Shown here piece after piece: positions 37,321 through 46,027 of a DNA stretch of 64,000 nucleotides. The translations under genes were made by a program, and so were the position numbers. This DNA comes from Methylobacterium sp. 77 (GTDB lineage: Bacteria > Pseudomonadota > Alphaproteobacteria > Rhizobiales > Beijerinckiaceae): the NCBI RefSeq assembly GCF_000372825.1, contig NZ_KB910516.1:1396011-1460010 (forward strand). Direction: 5' to 3'. Position 1 is the first letter of the stretch. Every line of letters begins with the position of its first letter. The notes below the pieces were generated by a model. That model had not been told where the DNA came from and made no database searches. It saw only the letters and a program-made list of their open reading frames with translations.

Positions 37321-37339
37321 GGGACTGCGCCAGGGCATG

Positions 37340-37406
37340 TCCTGTTTCTAAAAAGATGAAGCAGGAACAGGATCTTGCGATCGGTTTTCGAAGCTGCGTC
37401 GCAGCT
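37340..37406. terminator. Two inverted repeats between convergent genes
   Basis: TCCTGTT (37340-37346) pairs with AACAGGA (37366-37372), and AGCTGCG (37392-37398) pairs with CGCAGCT (37400-37406) around one base. They lie between the outer-membrane gene and the convergent inhibitor gene and probably terminate both. No strong T run is present. Confidence 0.4.
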
Positions 37407-37408
37407 CT

Positions 37409-38005
37409 TTACCGTGCGAGAGCCAGCGAGGCACCGGACTTGGACAGAGCACCGTCCAGCGCCCCGCCACCCTGGCGCAGGCGGGCCGTGACGGTGCCGC
37501 CTGGCTGGTAGAGATAGACTTCGCCGTCGCGGTAATCCCAGGCGGTGACCTTCGCGAGATCCTTGTTGGCGCAGCCGGACGCGTTTGCCTTGTAGAGGTC
37601 GAGGGCCGGTGCGCTCGACAGGGAGACCTTGCAGGTCGCGCCCGTGGCGTCCCTGGCGTTCCAGCTTCCCACCACCGAGGAGCGTCCGCTCGACACGATC
37701 GGCGGTGCGGGCGGCGGCACGTAGGTGGGCTCCACGACGACCGGGGCGGGAGCCATCGCCACGTCGGCACCGAGGGGCGGAGGCGGAGCGTCGAGGGGCG
37801 CGGCGCTGGCGCCGGGCGGAGGCGCGAGGGGGGCGGAGGTCACCGGACCGGAGGGCATGGCCGGGGCGACCGGCTCGAGAGCGGCCTGGGCACCGAGGCC
37901 GGCGCGGCTGCCGCGGCTCGGCCCGTCGAGACGCGACGAGCTGCAGGCTCCGAGGCTTGCGGCAAGGGCGACGAGGGCAACGGTCGACAGGAACTGACGC
38001 GGCAT
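37409..38005 (-). CDS. AprI/Inh-family protease-inhibitor lipoprotein
   Basis: 198 residues. A lipoprotein signal ends in the lipobox LGAC (Cys21). A Pro/Ala-rich linker (about 30-105) follows, then a C-terminal domain of about 85 residues: VVGSWNARDATGATCKVSLS, KANASGCANKDLAKVTAWDY, EVYLYQPGGTVTARLRQ, which fits the AprI/Inh beta-barrel inhibitor family with its single disulphide. Known members block serralysin-type metalloproteases in the periplasm. No such protease is encoded nearby, although the RTX fragment 2.2 kb upstream resembles the tail of one. ATG 38005 chosen because it yields a textbook lipoprotein signal. Confidence 0.82.
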   Translation of the reverse strand: MPRQFLSTVALVALAASLGACSSSRLDGPSRGSRAGLGAQAALEPVAPAMPSGPVTSAPLAPPPGASAAPLDAPPPPLGADVAMAPAPVVVEPTYVPPPAPPIVSSGRSSVVGSWNARDATGATCKVSLSSAPALDLYKANASGCANKDLAKVTAWDYRDGEVYLYQPGGTVTARLRQGGGALDGALSKSGASLALAR

Positions 38006-38174
38006 CGATTTCTCTTCCCGGCAGGGACATCGGCAATAGGCCGCTGCGTCACCGGCAATTGCGCTGACGGCAAGGCAATCCGCGAGGCCGAACGGGGAAA
38101 GGCGTGACGCCCCGGCTTTTCGGGCAGGGTGTGGCGGCAAGGCCGCAATCGCACCCGTCCCCTGCGCCGTGAGG

Positions 38175-39425
38175 TCAGCGCCGGGGTGCGACCCCGTCGA
38201 TGGCGAGCCGCAGGTGCTTGGGGCCGCGCAGGGCCGCGCCGGGGCGATAGGGCGGCGGATCGTCGACGAGGCGCGGATGGATGAGGCGCTGTGCCAGCGC
38301 CACCAGTGCCGCTTCCGCCTCGAACCGGGCCAGCGGCGCGCCGGCACAGTAATGCAGGCCGCCGCCGAAGCCGAAATGGCGAATGTCGGGCCGGTCCGGA
38401 TCGAACCTGTCCGGGTCTCGGAATACCGCCGGGTCGCGATTGCCCGAGGCCAGGAGGAGCACGATGTCGGCGTCCTGCGGGATCGTGGTTCCGGCGATGT
38501 CGATGGCGCTCAAGGCGCGCCGCGTCCGGAAATGCACCGGCGGGTCGAAGCGCAGCATCTCCTCCACCAGGCGCGGGGCGAGGTGAGGCTCTTCAGCGAG
38601 CCGGGCGAGGATGTCGGGGTGGCGCACAAGCGCCAGCATGCTGTTGGCGATGAGGTTCACGGTGGTCTCGTGCCCCGCCACCAGCAGCAGGATGGCGCTG
38701 GCGATGAGGTCGTATTCGCCCATCTGCGGTGCGTCCGCGCCGGGTGTGCCGCTCAGGCCCGACAGCATGTCGTCCTGCGGGTGCCGGCGCTTCTCCTTGA
38801 TCAGGCCGCCCATATAGGTCGCGATCTCGTCGAACGTCGTGATGTTGGCAGCCCGCGCCTCCTCGTCGCCGAGGTTGTCGGGCTCGAGCGCCGAGGCGAG
38901 CTGCGTCGCCCAGCCGTGGAATTTCGGCTCGTCCTCGGGCGGCACCCCGAGCATCTCGCAGATCACCGTCACCGGCAGCGGGTAGGCGACGTCGCAGACG
39001 AGATCGAGGCTCGTCGCGTGGCTCTGCTTGTCCAGGAGGTCGGCCACCAGGACGTGCGCGCGATCGCGCATGGCGTGGACCCGCTGATGGGTGAACTGAC
39101 CCATCACGGCCATCCGAAGCGTGTCGTGGTCCGGTGGATCGCGGAAGATGAAGGGGCGGTGGCTGTTGGTGACGCGGTTCTTGAGCGGATTGATGATCCA
39201 GTCCGAGACCGGGTTGCCCGTGCGCGGGCGCTCGCTCGGCGGCAGGGTTTCCGAGCTGATCCGTGGATCGTGGAGGAGGCTCGTGATCGCCGCATGGGTC
39301 GAGACCACGTAGGTGCCGTCGTCCTGGCGCGAGACGGGCGTCTCACGCAGGCGGGCATAGAGCGGATAGGGATCGGCCCGGTTGGCCTCGTCCTTGACCG
39401 CCTCGAACAGGCTCCCGGTCTTCAT
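38175..39425 (-). CDS. Cytochrome P450
   Basis: 416 residues, soluble bacterial P450. Seen: I-helix oxygen-activation motif AGHETT, K-helix EMLR (ExxR), and heme-binding loop FGFGGGLHYCAG with the thiolate Cys360. Class I P450s hydroxylate organic substrates using electrons from ferredoxin. The ATG overlaps the stop of the ferredoxin reductase gene (ATGA), and the ferredoxin gene lies just before that, so all three redox partners form one operon. No membrane anchor. Substrate unknown; the family members are diverse and include terpene and fatty-acid hydroxylases. Confidence 0.96.
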   Translation of the reverse strand: MKTGSLFEAVKDEANRADPYPLYARLRETPVSRQDDGTYVVSTHAAITSLLHDPRISSETLPPSERPRTGNPVSDWIINPLKNRVTNSHRPFIFRDPPDHDTLRMAVMGQFTHQRVHAMRDRAHVLVADLLDKQSHATSLDLVCDVAYPLPVTVICEMLGVPPEDEPKFHGWATQLASALEPDNLGDEEARAANITTFDEIATYMGGLIKEKRRHPQDDMLSGLSGTPGADAPQMGEYDLIASAILLLVAGHETTVNLIANSMLALVRHPDILARLAEEPHLAPRLVEEMLRFDPPVHFRTRRALSAIDIAGTTIPQDADIVLLLASGNRDPAVFRDPDRFDPDRPDIRHFGFGGGLHYCAGAPLARFEAEAALVALAQRLIHPRLVDDPPPYRPGAALRGPKHLRLAIDGVAPRR

Positions 39426-40717
39426 GGCGATGTCCGTACCTCGGGAAAGCCCGGCGCCAGTACGGTCAGGCTGTGTTCGTCGGTTCCGCCGCGGATCGGC
39501 GGGAACGGGGCACGGGCGGCGATCCGCTCGGCATAGGCCGGGAGCCAGCGCGCGGAATCGAAGGACACGGCCGCGATGCAGCGACCCTCGCGACCGTAGA
39601 CGACGACGAAGCGCCCCTCCTTCGGATTCCCTTGCGCGAAGACCATGGCATCGGCCCCCTCGGTAAGCCCCACCGACTTGATCGTGATGCCGCCCTGCGA
39701 GGACCAGAAGGCCGGCATCTCGGCATAGGCCGTCCCGGCGGCCATCCCGGCGAGGAGGCGCCCGGCATGCTCGCCCTGCGCCACCGCATGGCCCCAATGC
39801 TCCAGGGCGACGGGGCGGCCGTCGTAGAGCGGGTGGGGAAAGCGCGCCACGTCGCCGGCCGCGGCGATGGCCGTATCGGGGCGTCCCTCCGTGTCGAGGG
39901 CGTGGCCGGCCGCGTCGCAGGCGAGACCGCCCGGGCCGACATCGAGACCGGAGCCGTGCAGCCATTCGGTGTTGCGCACCGCGCCGAGGGCCACCACCAC
40001 GACGTCCGTCTCCACCGAGCGGCCATCGTCGAGGATGGCTCGTACCACCCGGCCGGCCGTATCGCCTTCGAGGCGCTCGACCTTGGTTCGGCTGCGCAGG
40101 TCGACGCCGAGCGTCCGGTGCAGGGCAGCGACGATCTCTCCCACCGGCTGCCCGAGGATGCGCGCAAGAGGCGCCGGTCCCGGATCGATCAGCGTGACGG
40201 CGAGGTCGAGGGCCCGGCAGGAGGCCGCGACCTCGCAGCCGATGAAGCCGGCGCCGATGATGAGGACGCGCTTGGGGCCGGCGGAGAGCGCCCGCCTCAG
40301 GGCGTCGGCATCGTCCCGACCGCGCAATGTATGGACCCCGATGAGTCCCGCTTCGGCCGGGTTCGGCCAGGATCGCGCGCGCGATCCGGTGGCGATGAGC
40401 AGGCGGTCGTAGGCAAGCGTCGAGCCGTCGGCGAGCCTTATCGTGCGGGCGTCCCTGTCGAGGCCGCTGGCGGCGATGCCGAGCCGCCATTCGGCATCCA
40501 GGGCGTGGAAGTTCGGCAGCCGCGTCGCCTCGGGCGCGACCTCGCCGGTGAGCACGGATTTCGACAGCGGCGGCCGGTCATAGGGGCGGTGCGCCTCGTC
40601 GCCGACCAGGGTGAGGCGGCCGGCAAAACCCGAACGGCGCAGGGATTCGGCGCCGCGCAGACCGGCGAGCGAGGCGCCGACCACCACCGCATGTCCGTCG
40701 ATCATCGCTTCGGTCAT
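39422..40717 (-). CDS. FAD-dependent ferredoxin reductase of the P450 system
   Basis: 431 residues. Seen: FAD motif VVVGASLAGLRGAESLR at the N terminus, the family block RPYDRPPLSKSVL, NAD motif VLIIGAGFIGCEVAAS, and the second FAD contact AIAAAGDVARFPHP; a reductase C-terminal domain follows. This is the putidaredoxin/rhodocoxin reductase type: NADH to FAD to ferredoxin. The start (ATG 40717) overlaps the ferredoxin stop and its stop overlaps the P450 start, each by 4 bases, so the three proteins are made in step. Length is normal. Confidence 0.94.
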   Translation of the reverse strand: MTEAMIDGHAVVVGASLAGLRGAESLRRSGFAGRLTLVGDEAHRPYDRPPLSKSVLTGEVAPEATRLPNFHALDAEWRLGIAASGLDRDARTIRLADGSTLAYDRLLIATGSRARSWPNPAEAGLIGVHTLRGRDDADALRRALSAGPKRVLIIGAGFIGCEVAASCRALDLAVTLIDPGPAPLARILGQPVGEIVAALHRTLGVDLRSRTKVERLEGDTAGRVVRAILDDGRSVETDVVVVALGAVRNTEWLHGSGLDVGPGGLACDAAGHALDTEGRPDTAIAAAGDVARFPHPLYDGRPVALEHWGHAVAQGEHAGRLLAGMAAGTAYAEMPAFWSSQGGITIKSVGLTEGADAMVFAQGNPKEGRFVVVYGREGRCIAAVSFDSARWLPAYAERIAARAPFPPIRGGTDEHSLTVLAPGFPEVRTSP

Positions 40718-40959
40718 CGACCCTGCCGCTCCGGGTCTTCGACCCGGATCGCCTGGACCGGGCACGAGACCCGCGCCCGCTCGATGGCGAGACGGTCGGA
40801 GGCGGACGGCGCGGGGTCGTAGAACAACGCCTCGCGCCCATGCAGAGTGAAATGCGCCGGCGCCGCATAGCAGCACTGGGCATAGGCCTGGCAGCGGTTG
40901 AGATCGACGGTGACGCGCAAGGGCGGGGAATCGTTCGGCGGGGACGAGGGATCGGGCAT
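40714..40959 (-). CDS. Single-cluster ferredoxin, 3Fe-4S type
   Basis: 81 residues. Seen: Cys23, Cys29, Cys30 and Cys66 in RCQAYAQCC...SCPVQAI. The pattern C-x5-C ... C-P, without the middle cysteine of a 4Fe-4S site, fits the 3Fe-4S ferredoxins that serve bacterial P450s. It carries electrons from the FAD reductase to the P450. The gene is first in the three-gene redox unit, 93 bases after the GNAT gene, so the unit may be driven from an upstream promoter as well. ATG 40959 gives a complete domain. Confidence 0.9.
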   Translation of the reverse strand: MPDPSSPPNDSPPLRVTVDLNRCQAYAQCCYAAPAHFTLHGREALFYDPAPSASDRLAIERARVSCPVQAIRVEDPERQGR

Positions 40960-41051
40960 GAGGCTCGCTGAGGGAATCCTTCCGACAAGGCGTCCGGGCA
41001 GCCGAGGTTCCGTCTCGGGGGCCGCGCGGTCGTAAAGGTCGCGTCTGTGCT

Positions 41052-41609
41052 TCAGGTCGCGGCGCCGGTCCCGAGCCTGCGGTGCATCACCAGGGCGTCG
41101 ACAAACCCGAGACGCGGGTGCCGGAACGCCTCGGGCAGGCGGGCGAGTTCGGAGAAGCCGAGGCTCGTCCACAGGGCGACCGCGCGGGTGTTGCTGGCCA
41201 CGACGAAGTTGAACTGCATCGCCAGGAAACCCTGGTCGGTGGCAATGGCGATGGCATGGTGCCCCATGGCGCGGGCGATGCCGCGCCCGACCGCATCGGG
41301 ATGGGTCATGAAGCCGGCATTGGCGACATGCGCTCCGCCACCCTGCTGATTCGGCTTGAGCATGAAGGTGCCGAGCACGGCGTCCCCGCTGATGCAGACG
41401 AAGACCTGGTTCGCCGGGGCGAACCAGTAGGCCAGCATGGCCTCGCGGGAACCGTCCCGCGGCAGCGCGTAGGTCTCGCCCGCCCGGATCACCGGCTCCA
41501 GGATCGACCAGATCGCGTCGGCATCGCCGGGTTCCGCCGGGCGGATGACGAGTGAGGTCGCCGCGGACTTCTGATTCATGCCCTCTCGATTCATGCCACC
41601 CCGATTCAT
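41052..41609 (-). CDS. GNAT-family N-acetyltransferase
   Basis: 185 residues from ATG 41609, which overlaps the stop of the DUF3750 gene (ATGA). Three near-identical MNR/MNQ start contexts occur in a row (41609, 41594, 41579), so the exact start is uncertain. Seen: acetyl-CoA loop HPDAVGRGIARAMGHHAI, strand FNFVVASNTRAVALWTSLGF, N-terminal VIRPAEPGDADAIWSI. The family acetylates small molecules or protein N termini; the substrate cannot be inferred. It lies between DUF3750 and the P450 redox operon on the same strand. Confidence 0.9.
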   Translation of the reverse strand: MNRGGMNREGMNQKSAATSLVIRPAEPGDADAIWSILEPVIRAGETYALPRDGSREAMLAYWFAPANQVFVCISGDAVLGTFMLKPNQQGGGAHVANAGFMTHPDAVGRGIARAMGHHAIAIATDQGFLAMQFNFVVASNTRAVALWTSLGFSELARLPEAFRHPRLGFVDALVMHRRLGTGAAT

Positions 41610-42427
41610 GCCACTCCGATCCTGCCCCAGCCGGGAAGCTTGAGCGCCGGGCGGCGCAGGTCGAGCCCGGCGACGAGGCCCAGCAGGTTGACCTCGATTC
41701 CCTCGACCCAGCCGAGGGTGATTCCGGCATAGCCACCGAAGGTCAACCGGATGCCGGTGCCGCTGGGCGTGCGCTCGACGATGCGTCCGGGCGGCGCCCA
41801 ATCCTTCCCCAGGGCCGTCGGCGGAAGGGTCACCTGCGGCTCTGGCAGGCGGGCGAGCACGTGGGCGGCAAAGCTGTTCGAGTTCGGTCCGGGCCAGGCC
41901 TGATAGGTCCCGAGCGCGCGATAGGGGTAATCCGCCACTGCGACGCGGATCGCCGGGATGGCGCGAGCCGCCTCTGCGCCGTCGAGGGCGAGGACGGTCT
42001 GCGGATCATTGCCGAACCAGCGGCCGTCCGCCGCCCAGCCGTCGGTGCGGACCGGCATCCCCCAGCCGACCACGTCGTAGCGGGTGTATCGGGGCGCGCC
42101 GGCCGGTTTCACCACGATCCAACTGTGATGGGCGAAGATCCCGCGCCAGCGCCCGACCCGCGCCGCATAGACCCGGACCAGAGCGGGGTCCGACGCGCCG
42201 GGAGGACGCAGCAGCCCGGCGCTCGACCAATCGGCCACGGACCAATTCGCCGCGCCGCCGCCCCGCGCCATCCACCACAGGGCATGGGTACCGAGCGGCA
42301 GCAGGAACACGCCGAGCAGGACGAGGCCGAGCACGCGGAGCGTCGTGCCGAGAACGGAGAGGGAGATCACGGAGGAGATGTTTGCCGGCGCGGTGCCCCG
42401 CGCAAGCGCCGCCTTCGTCGCAGTCAC
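41606..42427 (-). CDS. DUF3750 membrane-anchored protein
   Basis: 273 residues from a GTG start. Seen: one N-terminal transmembrane helix (LRVLGLVLLGVFLLPLGTHAL) and a periplasmic domain with FAHHSWIVVK, RYDVVGWG, YRALGTYQAWPGPNSNSFAAHV and GGYAGITLGWVEGIEVNLLGL, which match the DUF3750 family. The family has no established function; the conserved His, Asn-Ser-Asn-Ser and Trp suggest a hydrolase or thiol-protease-like pocket, but this is a guess. Its stop overlaps the GNAT start, so the two genes are coupled. A divergent TonB receptor gene lies 153 bases upstream. Confidence 0.82.
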   Translation of the reverse strand: MTATKAALARGTAPANISSVISLSVLGTTLRVLGLVLLGVFLLPLGTHALWWMARGGGAANWSVADWSSAGLLRPPGASDPALVRVYAARVGRWRGIFAHHSWIVVKPAGAPRYTRYDVVGWGMPVRTDGWAADGRWFGNDPQTVLALDGAEAARAIPAIRVAVADYPYRALGTYQAWPGPNSNSFAAHVLARLPEPQVTLPPTALGKDWAPPGRIVERTPSGTGIRLTFGGYAGITLGWVEGIEVNLLGLVAGLDLRRPALKLPGWGRIGVA

Positions 42428-42545
42428 GGCGTTTCCACGGCGATGGCGACCGCAGCGCCGATGATGCGCTTCGGCCACAGCCGGTGTCCAAGCTGCGCTG
42501 CAATACCACCATCCCCTTGCCGCATCGAGCGTGCTCAGCAATGAA

Positions 42546-42557
42546 ACATTATAACGT
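42546..42557. promoter_or_regulatory. Zur-like palindrome before the TonB receptor
   Basis: ACATTATAACGT, one mismatch from a perfect palindrome around TTATAA, 24 bases before the receptor start. It resembles the core of alphaproteobacterial Zur operators (GTTATAACAT-like). In a G+C-rich gap it stands out. Support is by resemblance only, strengthened by the ZnuD-like receptor that follows. Confidence 0.35.
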
Positions 42558-42580
42558 AGTTCTTGCGGGGCGTGACGCGG

Positions 42581-44725
42581 ATGAGACGATCGAGGATCTG
42601 GCTGGCCGGGACGATGCTGTCCGGCGCGGGCCTGACATCCGCTGCGATGATCGCCCCGGTGGCAGCGCAGCAGGCCGAGGCGACGCTCTCCGAACTGACG
42701 GTGACCTCGGCGAGCCCGATCCTCGCCGCGCCTCGCACCGCCGCGACCTCGGGCTTTCCCACCGGCGTGCTGCCGGTGGTGACCAACACCTTCTCGCCGG
42801 TCACCGTGGTCACGGCCGAGCAGATCGCCCGCGACCAGCCGCGCACCCTCGGCGATGCGCTCATGGACCGGCCGGGCATCTCGGCCTCCACCTACGCACC
42901 GGGGGCGGCGAGCCGGCCGATCATCCGTGGCCTCGACAACAACCGGGTGCGCATCCAGGAGAACGGCGTCGGGATTCAGGACGTGTCGGAACTCGGCGAA
43001 GATCACGGCGTCCCGATCAACCCGCTAGTGACGAACCGGATCGAGGTGATCCGCGGTCCGGCCTCCCTGCGCTACGGCTCGCAGGCGATCGGCGGCGTGG
43101 TCAGCGCCGAGAACAACCGCGTCCCGACCTTCATCCCGGCCGGCGGCATCTCGGGCCAGGCGACCACCGGTTATTCCTCCGTGGACAATGGGCGGCTCGG
43201 TGCCGTCAGCGTCGATGCCGGGGGCCAGAACGTCGCCATCCATGCCGACGGCTTCCGCACCGCGGCCGACAGTTACGGCACGCCGGCCGGCATCCAGCGC
43301 AACTCCGCCAACGAATCGCAGGGCGGCGCGGTGGGCATGTCGTTCATCGGCGATCGCGGCTTCGTCGGCCTGTCCTACAGCCATTACGACGCGCTCTATC
43401 AGATCCCCGGCGGCGGAGCCGCCGAGAGCCGGACCCGCCTCGATCCGAATCAGGACCGGCTTCTCGCACGCGGCGAGTATCGTCCCCTCGAAGGGCCGTT
43501 CGAGGTGATCCGCTTCTGGGCCGGCGGCTCGGTCTACCGGCACAACGAGACCGGGATCGGCGAGGATGGCGTCGATGGAATCCAGGCGACGTTCAAGAAC
43601 CGCGAGGCCGAAGGCCGGGTCGAGCTGCAGCACGTGCCGGTGAGCCTCGGTTTCGGCACCCTGACCGGCGCCCTCGGCCTGCAGACCGGCCGGCGCACCA
43701 TCGGCACGTCGGGCGAGGCCGGCAGCCTTCTCGCGCCGACGGATTCGCGCAGCAACGCGGTGTACCTGTTCGAGGAGATCGCTCTCGGCAACGGCCTGCG
43801 CGTCCAGGGGGCGGGGCGGATCGAGGGCGACCGCTCCACCGGCACGGCGTCGCTCTTTCCCGGGGATTACCTGCCGGTGGACGGGCAGGACCCGCTCTCC
43901 TACGGCCGCCGCCGCTCGTTCGCGCCGAAGAGCCTCAGCTTCGGTGCCCTGCAGGACCTGCCCAACGGTTTCGTCGCGAGCCTCAACGGCTCCTATGTCG
44001 AGCGCGCACCGACGGCGTTCGAGCTGTATTCGCGCGGACCGCACGACGCCACGGAGACGTTCGAGATCGGTGACGCCAACCTCAAGAAGGAGCGCGCCCG
44101 CACCGTCGAGCTCAGCCTGCGCCGTCGCGAAGGGCCGTTCCGCCTCGACGCCACCGGCTACTACACGCGCTACACCAACTTCATCTACAAGCGCGAGACC
44201 GGCATCGGCTGCGGTGACGACTTCGCCTCCTGCGGCAGCGACGACGAGTTGCAGCAGATCGTCTACTCGCAGCGCAACGCCGCGTTCTACGGCGCGGAGA
44301 TCGGCGCGCAGCTCGATCTCCTGCCCGTGGGCAACGGGTTCGCCGGCATCGAGGCGCAGTACGATTTCGTCCGCGCGCAATTCGACGATGGGTCCTACGT
44401 GCCCCGCATCCCGCCGCACCGCCTCGGCGGCGGCGCCTTCATCCGCGCCGACGGGTGGTATGCCCGCGTGAACCTGCTCCACGCCTTCGACCATATCGAG
44501 ACCGCCTCCCTGGAGACGACGACGCCGGGCTATAACGACCTGCGCGCCGAGATCAGCCACACCAAGGTGCTCGATCGGACCCTCTACGGCGCCAGTGAGA
44601 TCACCTTCGGACTACAGGGACGCAACCTGCTCGACGACCGGATTCGCAACTCGGCCTCGTTCAAGAAGGACGAGATTCTTCTGCCCGGACGCAACGTCCG
44701 TCTGTTCCTGACTGCGCGGTTCTGA
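42581..44725 (+). CDS. TonB-dependent outer-membrane receptor, ZnuD-like
   Basis: 714 residues from ATG 42581. Seen: signal peptide (MRRSRIWLAGTMLSGAGLTS to AAQ), TonB box ELTVTSA, plug domain with RPIIRGLDNNRVRI, EDHGVPINPL, NRIEVIRGPASLRYGS and AIGGVVS, then a 22-strand barrel ending LFLTARF with terminal Phe. The plug wording DHGVPINPL plus GVVSAENNRVPT is closest to ZnuD-type zinc (or heme) receptors. Energy comes from TonB-ExbBD. A Zur-like palindrome in the promoter supports zinc control. The barrel holds an Asp/Cys-bearing loop (CGDDFASCGSDDE), possibly metal-binding. The substrate is inferred, not shown. Confidence 0.9.
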   Translation: MRRSRIWLAGTMLSGAGLTSAAMIAPVAAQQAEATLSELTVTSASPILAAPRTAATSGFPTGVLPVVTNTFSPVTVVTAEQIARDQPRTLGDALMDRPGISASTYAPGAASRPIIRGLDNNRVRIQENGVGIQDVSELGEDHGVPINPLVTNRIEVIRGPASLRYGSQAIGGVVSAENNRVPTFIPAGGISGQATTGYSSVDNGRLGAVSVDAGGQNVAIHADGFRTAADSYGTPAGIQRNSANESQGGAVGMSFIGDRGFVGLSYSHYDALYQIPGGGAAESRTRLDPNQDRLLARGEYRPLEGPFEVIRFWAGGSVYRHNETGIGEDGVDGIQATFKNREAEGRVELQHVPVSLGFGTLTGALGLQTGRRTIGTSGEAGSLLAPTDSRSNAVYLFEEIALGNGLRVQGAGRIEGDRSTGTASLFPGDYLPVDGQDPLSYGRRRSFAPKSLSFGALQDLPNGFVASLNGSYVERAPTAFELYSRGPHDATETFEIGDANLKKERARTVELSLRRREGPFRLDATGYYTRYTNFIYKRETGIGCGDDFASCGSDDELQQIVYSQRNAAFYGAEIGAQLDLLPVGNGFAGIEAQYDFVRAQFDDGSYVPRIPPHRLGGGAFIRADGWYARVNLLHAFDHIETASLETTTPGYNDLRAEISHTKVLDRTLYGASEITFGLQGRNLLDDRIRNSASFKKDEILLPGRNVRLFLTARF

Positions 44726-44785
44726 GGCACCCGAAACGGCCGGCGGACAGTTAACTGCCCGCGGAGCGGCAAAGCGTGCTAAGGG

Positions 44786-45082
44786 ATGAGCAACCCCGCA
44801 CGAACCCGTGCCTTGGGCAAACTCCATGAGGCCCAAGTGGCGAATGCGTTCAAGAGTGGTGCGTCTCAGTCTCGCACCACCAACGATTTCAACGAGCGGG
44901 CCAAGCAGCTCTCCGAACGTCTCGGTGCCATCGAGAAGCCCGCGCAGATGAAGCGCGGCAATGCTCCACGTCGCTCGTTCAAGGCCGGCCCCCGCCCCGA
45001 GGCGGATACCGAGCCGAAGGGTGAGGTCGAGACGACGTCCGAGAAGGACGAAGGCGAGGCTGAAGGCGAGACCGAGGCCTGA
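44786..45082 (+). CDS. Small hydrophilic conserved-type protein
   Basis: 98 residues, no signal or membrane segment. The first 60 residues are mixed helix (ARTRALGKLHEAQVANAF), the end is an acidic Glu/Thr-rich tail. No family recognised. It lies 60 bases after the TonB receptor and may be a separate unit; a long stem-loop follows. Codon use matches the chromosome. Confidence 0.6.
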   Translation: MSNPARTRALGKLHEAQVANAFKSGASQSRTTNDFNERAKQLSERLGAIEKPAQMKRGNAPRRSFKAGPRPEADTEPKGEVETTSEKDEGEAEGETEA

Positions 45083-45105
45083 AGCCGGCTCTCGAGCCGC
45101 GCTAA

Positions 45106-45168
45106 CGCCGAGGGCCCGGACCGAAGCTGCGGATACGAAATCCGCTGCTGCGATCCGGGCCCTCGGCG
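45106..45168. terminator. Long stem-loop between convergent genes
   Basis: CGCCGAGGGCCCGGA (45106-45120) pairs perfectly with TCCGGGCCCTCGGCG (45154-45168). The 33-base loop carries a second hairpin (GCGGAT/ATCCGC). It sits between the plus-strand small protein gene and the minus-strand DUF6481 gene, so it can terminate both. Confidence 0.6.
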
Positions 45169-45229
45169 CTGTCTTGGATCATTACCGTCCCCGCCGGCGA
45201 CGGCCGTCTCGATACGGCGAGACGAGGCC

Positions 45230-45604
45230 TCAGCGGCGGGCCTTGGCTTTGCGGGCGGCGTAGCGCGCGTCCCGCTGAGCCTTCTTCTCGGCGAGATCGA
45301 TCGTCTTGCGTTCGGCGGCGAGGCGCGTCTCTTCCTCTTCGCGGGCGATCTGGGCGGCGAGTTCCGCCTCTTCGCGGGCCCGCTTCTCGGCGGCGGCCTG
45401 CTTCTCGGCGGCGATACGGGCGGCTTCGCGCTCGCGCGTCCGTTCCTCGCGGGCCCGGGCGACCTCGGCGCGGGCCTGGGCCTTGGCGATCATGTCCGGG
45501 TCATCCGCCGGTGGACGGGCCTTGAATTTTTCCAGCAGCATCTGCTTGGCGCTGGCGGAGTTCTTACGGCGATCGTCGAAATTCCTGTAGTCGAAGGCGC
45601 TCAT
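45230..45604 (-). CDS. DUF6481-type charged coiled-coil protein
   Basis: 124 residues. After a short N terminus (SAFDYRNFDDRRKNSASAKQ) the protein is one long, strongly charged helix of repeating Ala/Arg/Glu heptads. This matches the small DUF6481 proteins of Rhizobiales, of unknown role. It is probably cytosolic or nucleic-acid-binding. ATG 45604 removes a less likely 13-residue extension. The upstream gap holds no other gene. Confidence 0.75.
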   Translation of the reverse strand: MSAFDYRNFDDRRKNSASAKQMLLEKFKARPPADDPDMIAKAQARAEVARAREERTREREAARIAAEKQAAAEKRAREEAELAAQIAREEEETRLAAERKTIDLAEKKAQRDARYAARKAKARR

Positions 45605-45735
45605 CTGACCTTTCTCATGTGTGTGTCTCGGCCCGGCCCGCATGTGGAGGCACGCGGAGCGGCGCCTTGCTGTGAATCATCGAAAGTCCGGCTCGAATCG
45701 GAGAGCCAATGCCTCACGATTCGGCCGGAATCAAC

Positions 45736-45763
45736 AGAAGCCGCCCATGACAGGGCGGCTTCT
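45736..45763 (-). terminator. Terminator stem after cold-shock gene
   Basis: AGAAGCCGCCC (45736-45746) and GGGCGGCTTCT (45753-45763) pair perfectly over 11 bp with a 6-base loop, 55 bases past the cold-shock gene stop on the minus strand. Little T run follows. Confidence 0.5.
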
Positions 45764-45817
45764 TACACAAGTGTTGAACGAAGGCCTCACATGGGGTGGC
45801 CCTCGCCCGTTTCAGCC

Positions 45818-46027
45818 TCAGGCGGCCTGGAGGTTGCCGGCGGATTGCTTACCCGTGCGCCGGTCGCTCTCGATCTCGTAGGAGACCTTCTGTCCCTCGA
45901 TCAGGTTGCGCATGCCGGCGCGCTCGACGGCCGAGATGTGGACGAACACGTCCTTGTCGCCGTCATCCGGCTGAATGAAGCCGTAGCCCTTGGTCTCGTT
46001 GAACCATTTCACGGTACCCGTGCTCAT
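45818..46027 (-). CDS. Cold-shock domain protein
   Basis: 69 residues, one OB-fold cold-shock domain. Seen: RNP1 [10 protein letters not shown] and RNP2 DVFVHIS, starting [12 protein letters not shown]. It binds single-stranded RNA/DNA and acts as an RNA chaperone. Members with this sequence are abundant in alphaproteobacteria and often not strictly cold-inducible. A 600-base gap precedes it, consistent with a long 5' leader, which is common in csp mRNAs. GGAGGA-like purines (GAAGGACATCACC) precede the ATG. Confidence 0.95.
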   Translation of the reverse strand: MSTGTVKWFNETKGYGFIQPDDGDKDVFVHISAVERAGMRNLIEGQKVSYEIESDRRTGKQSAGNLQAA

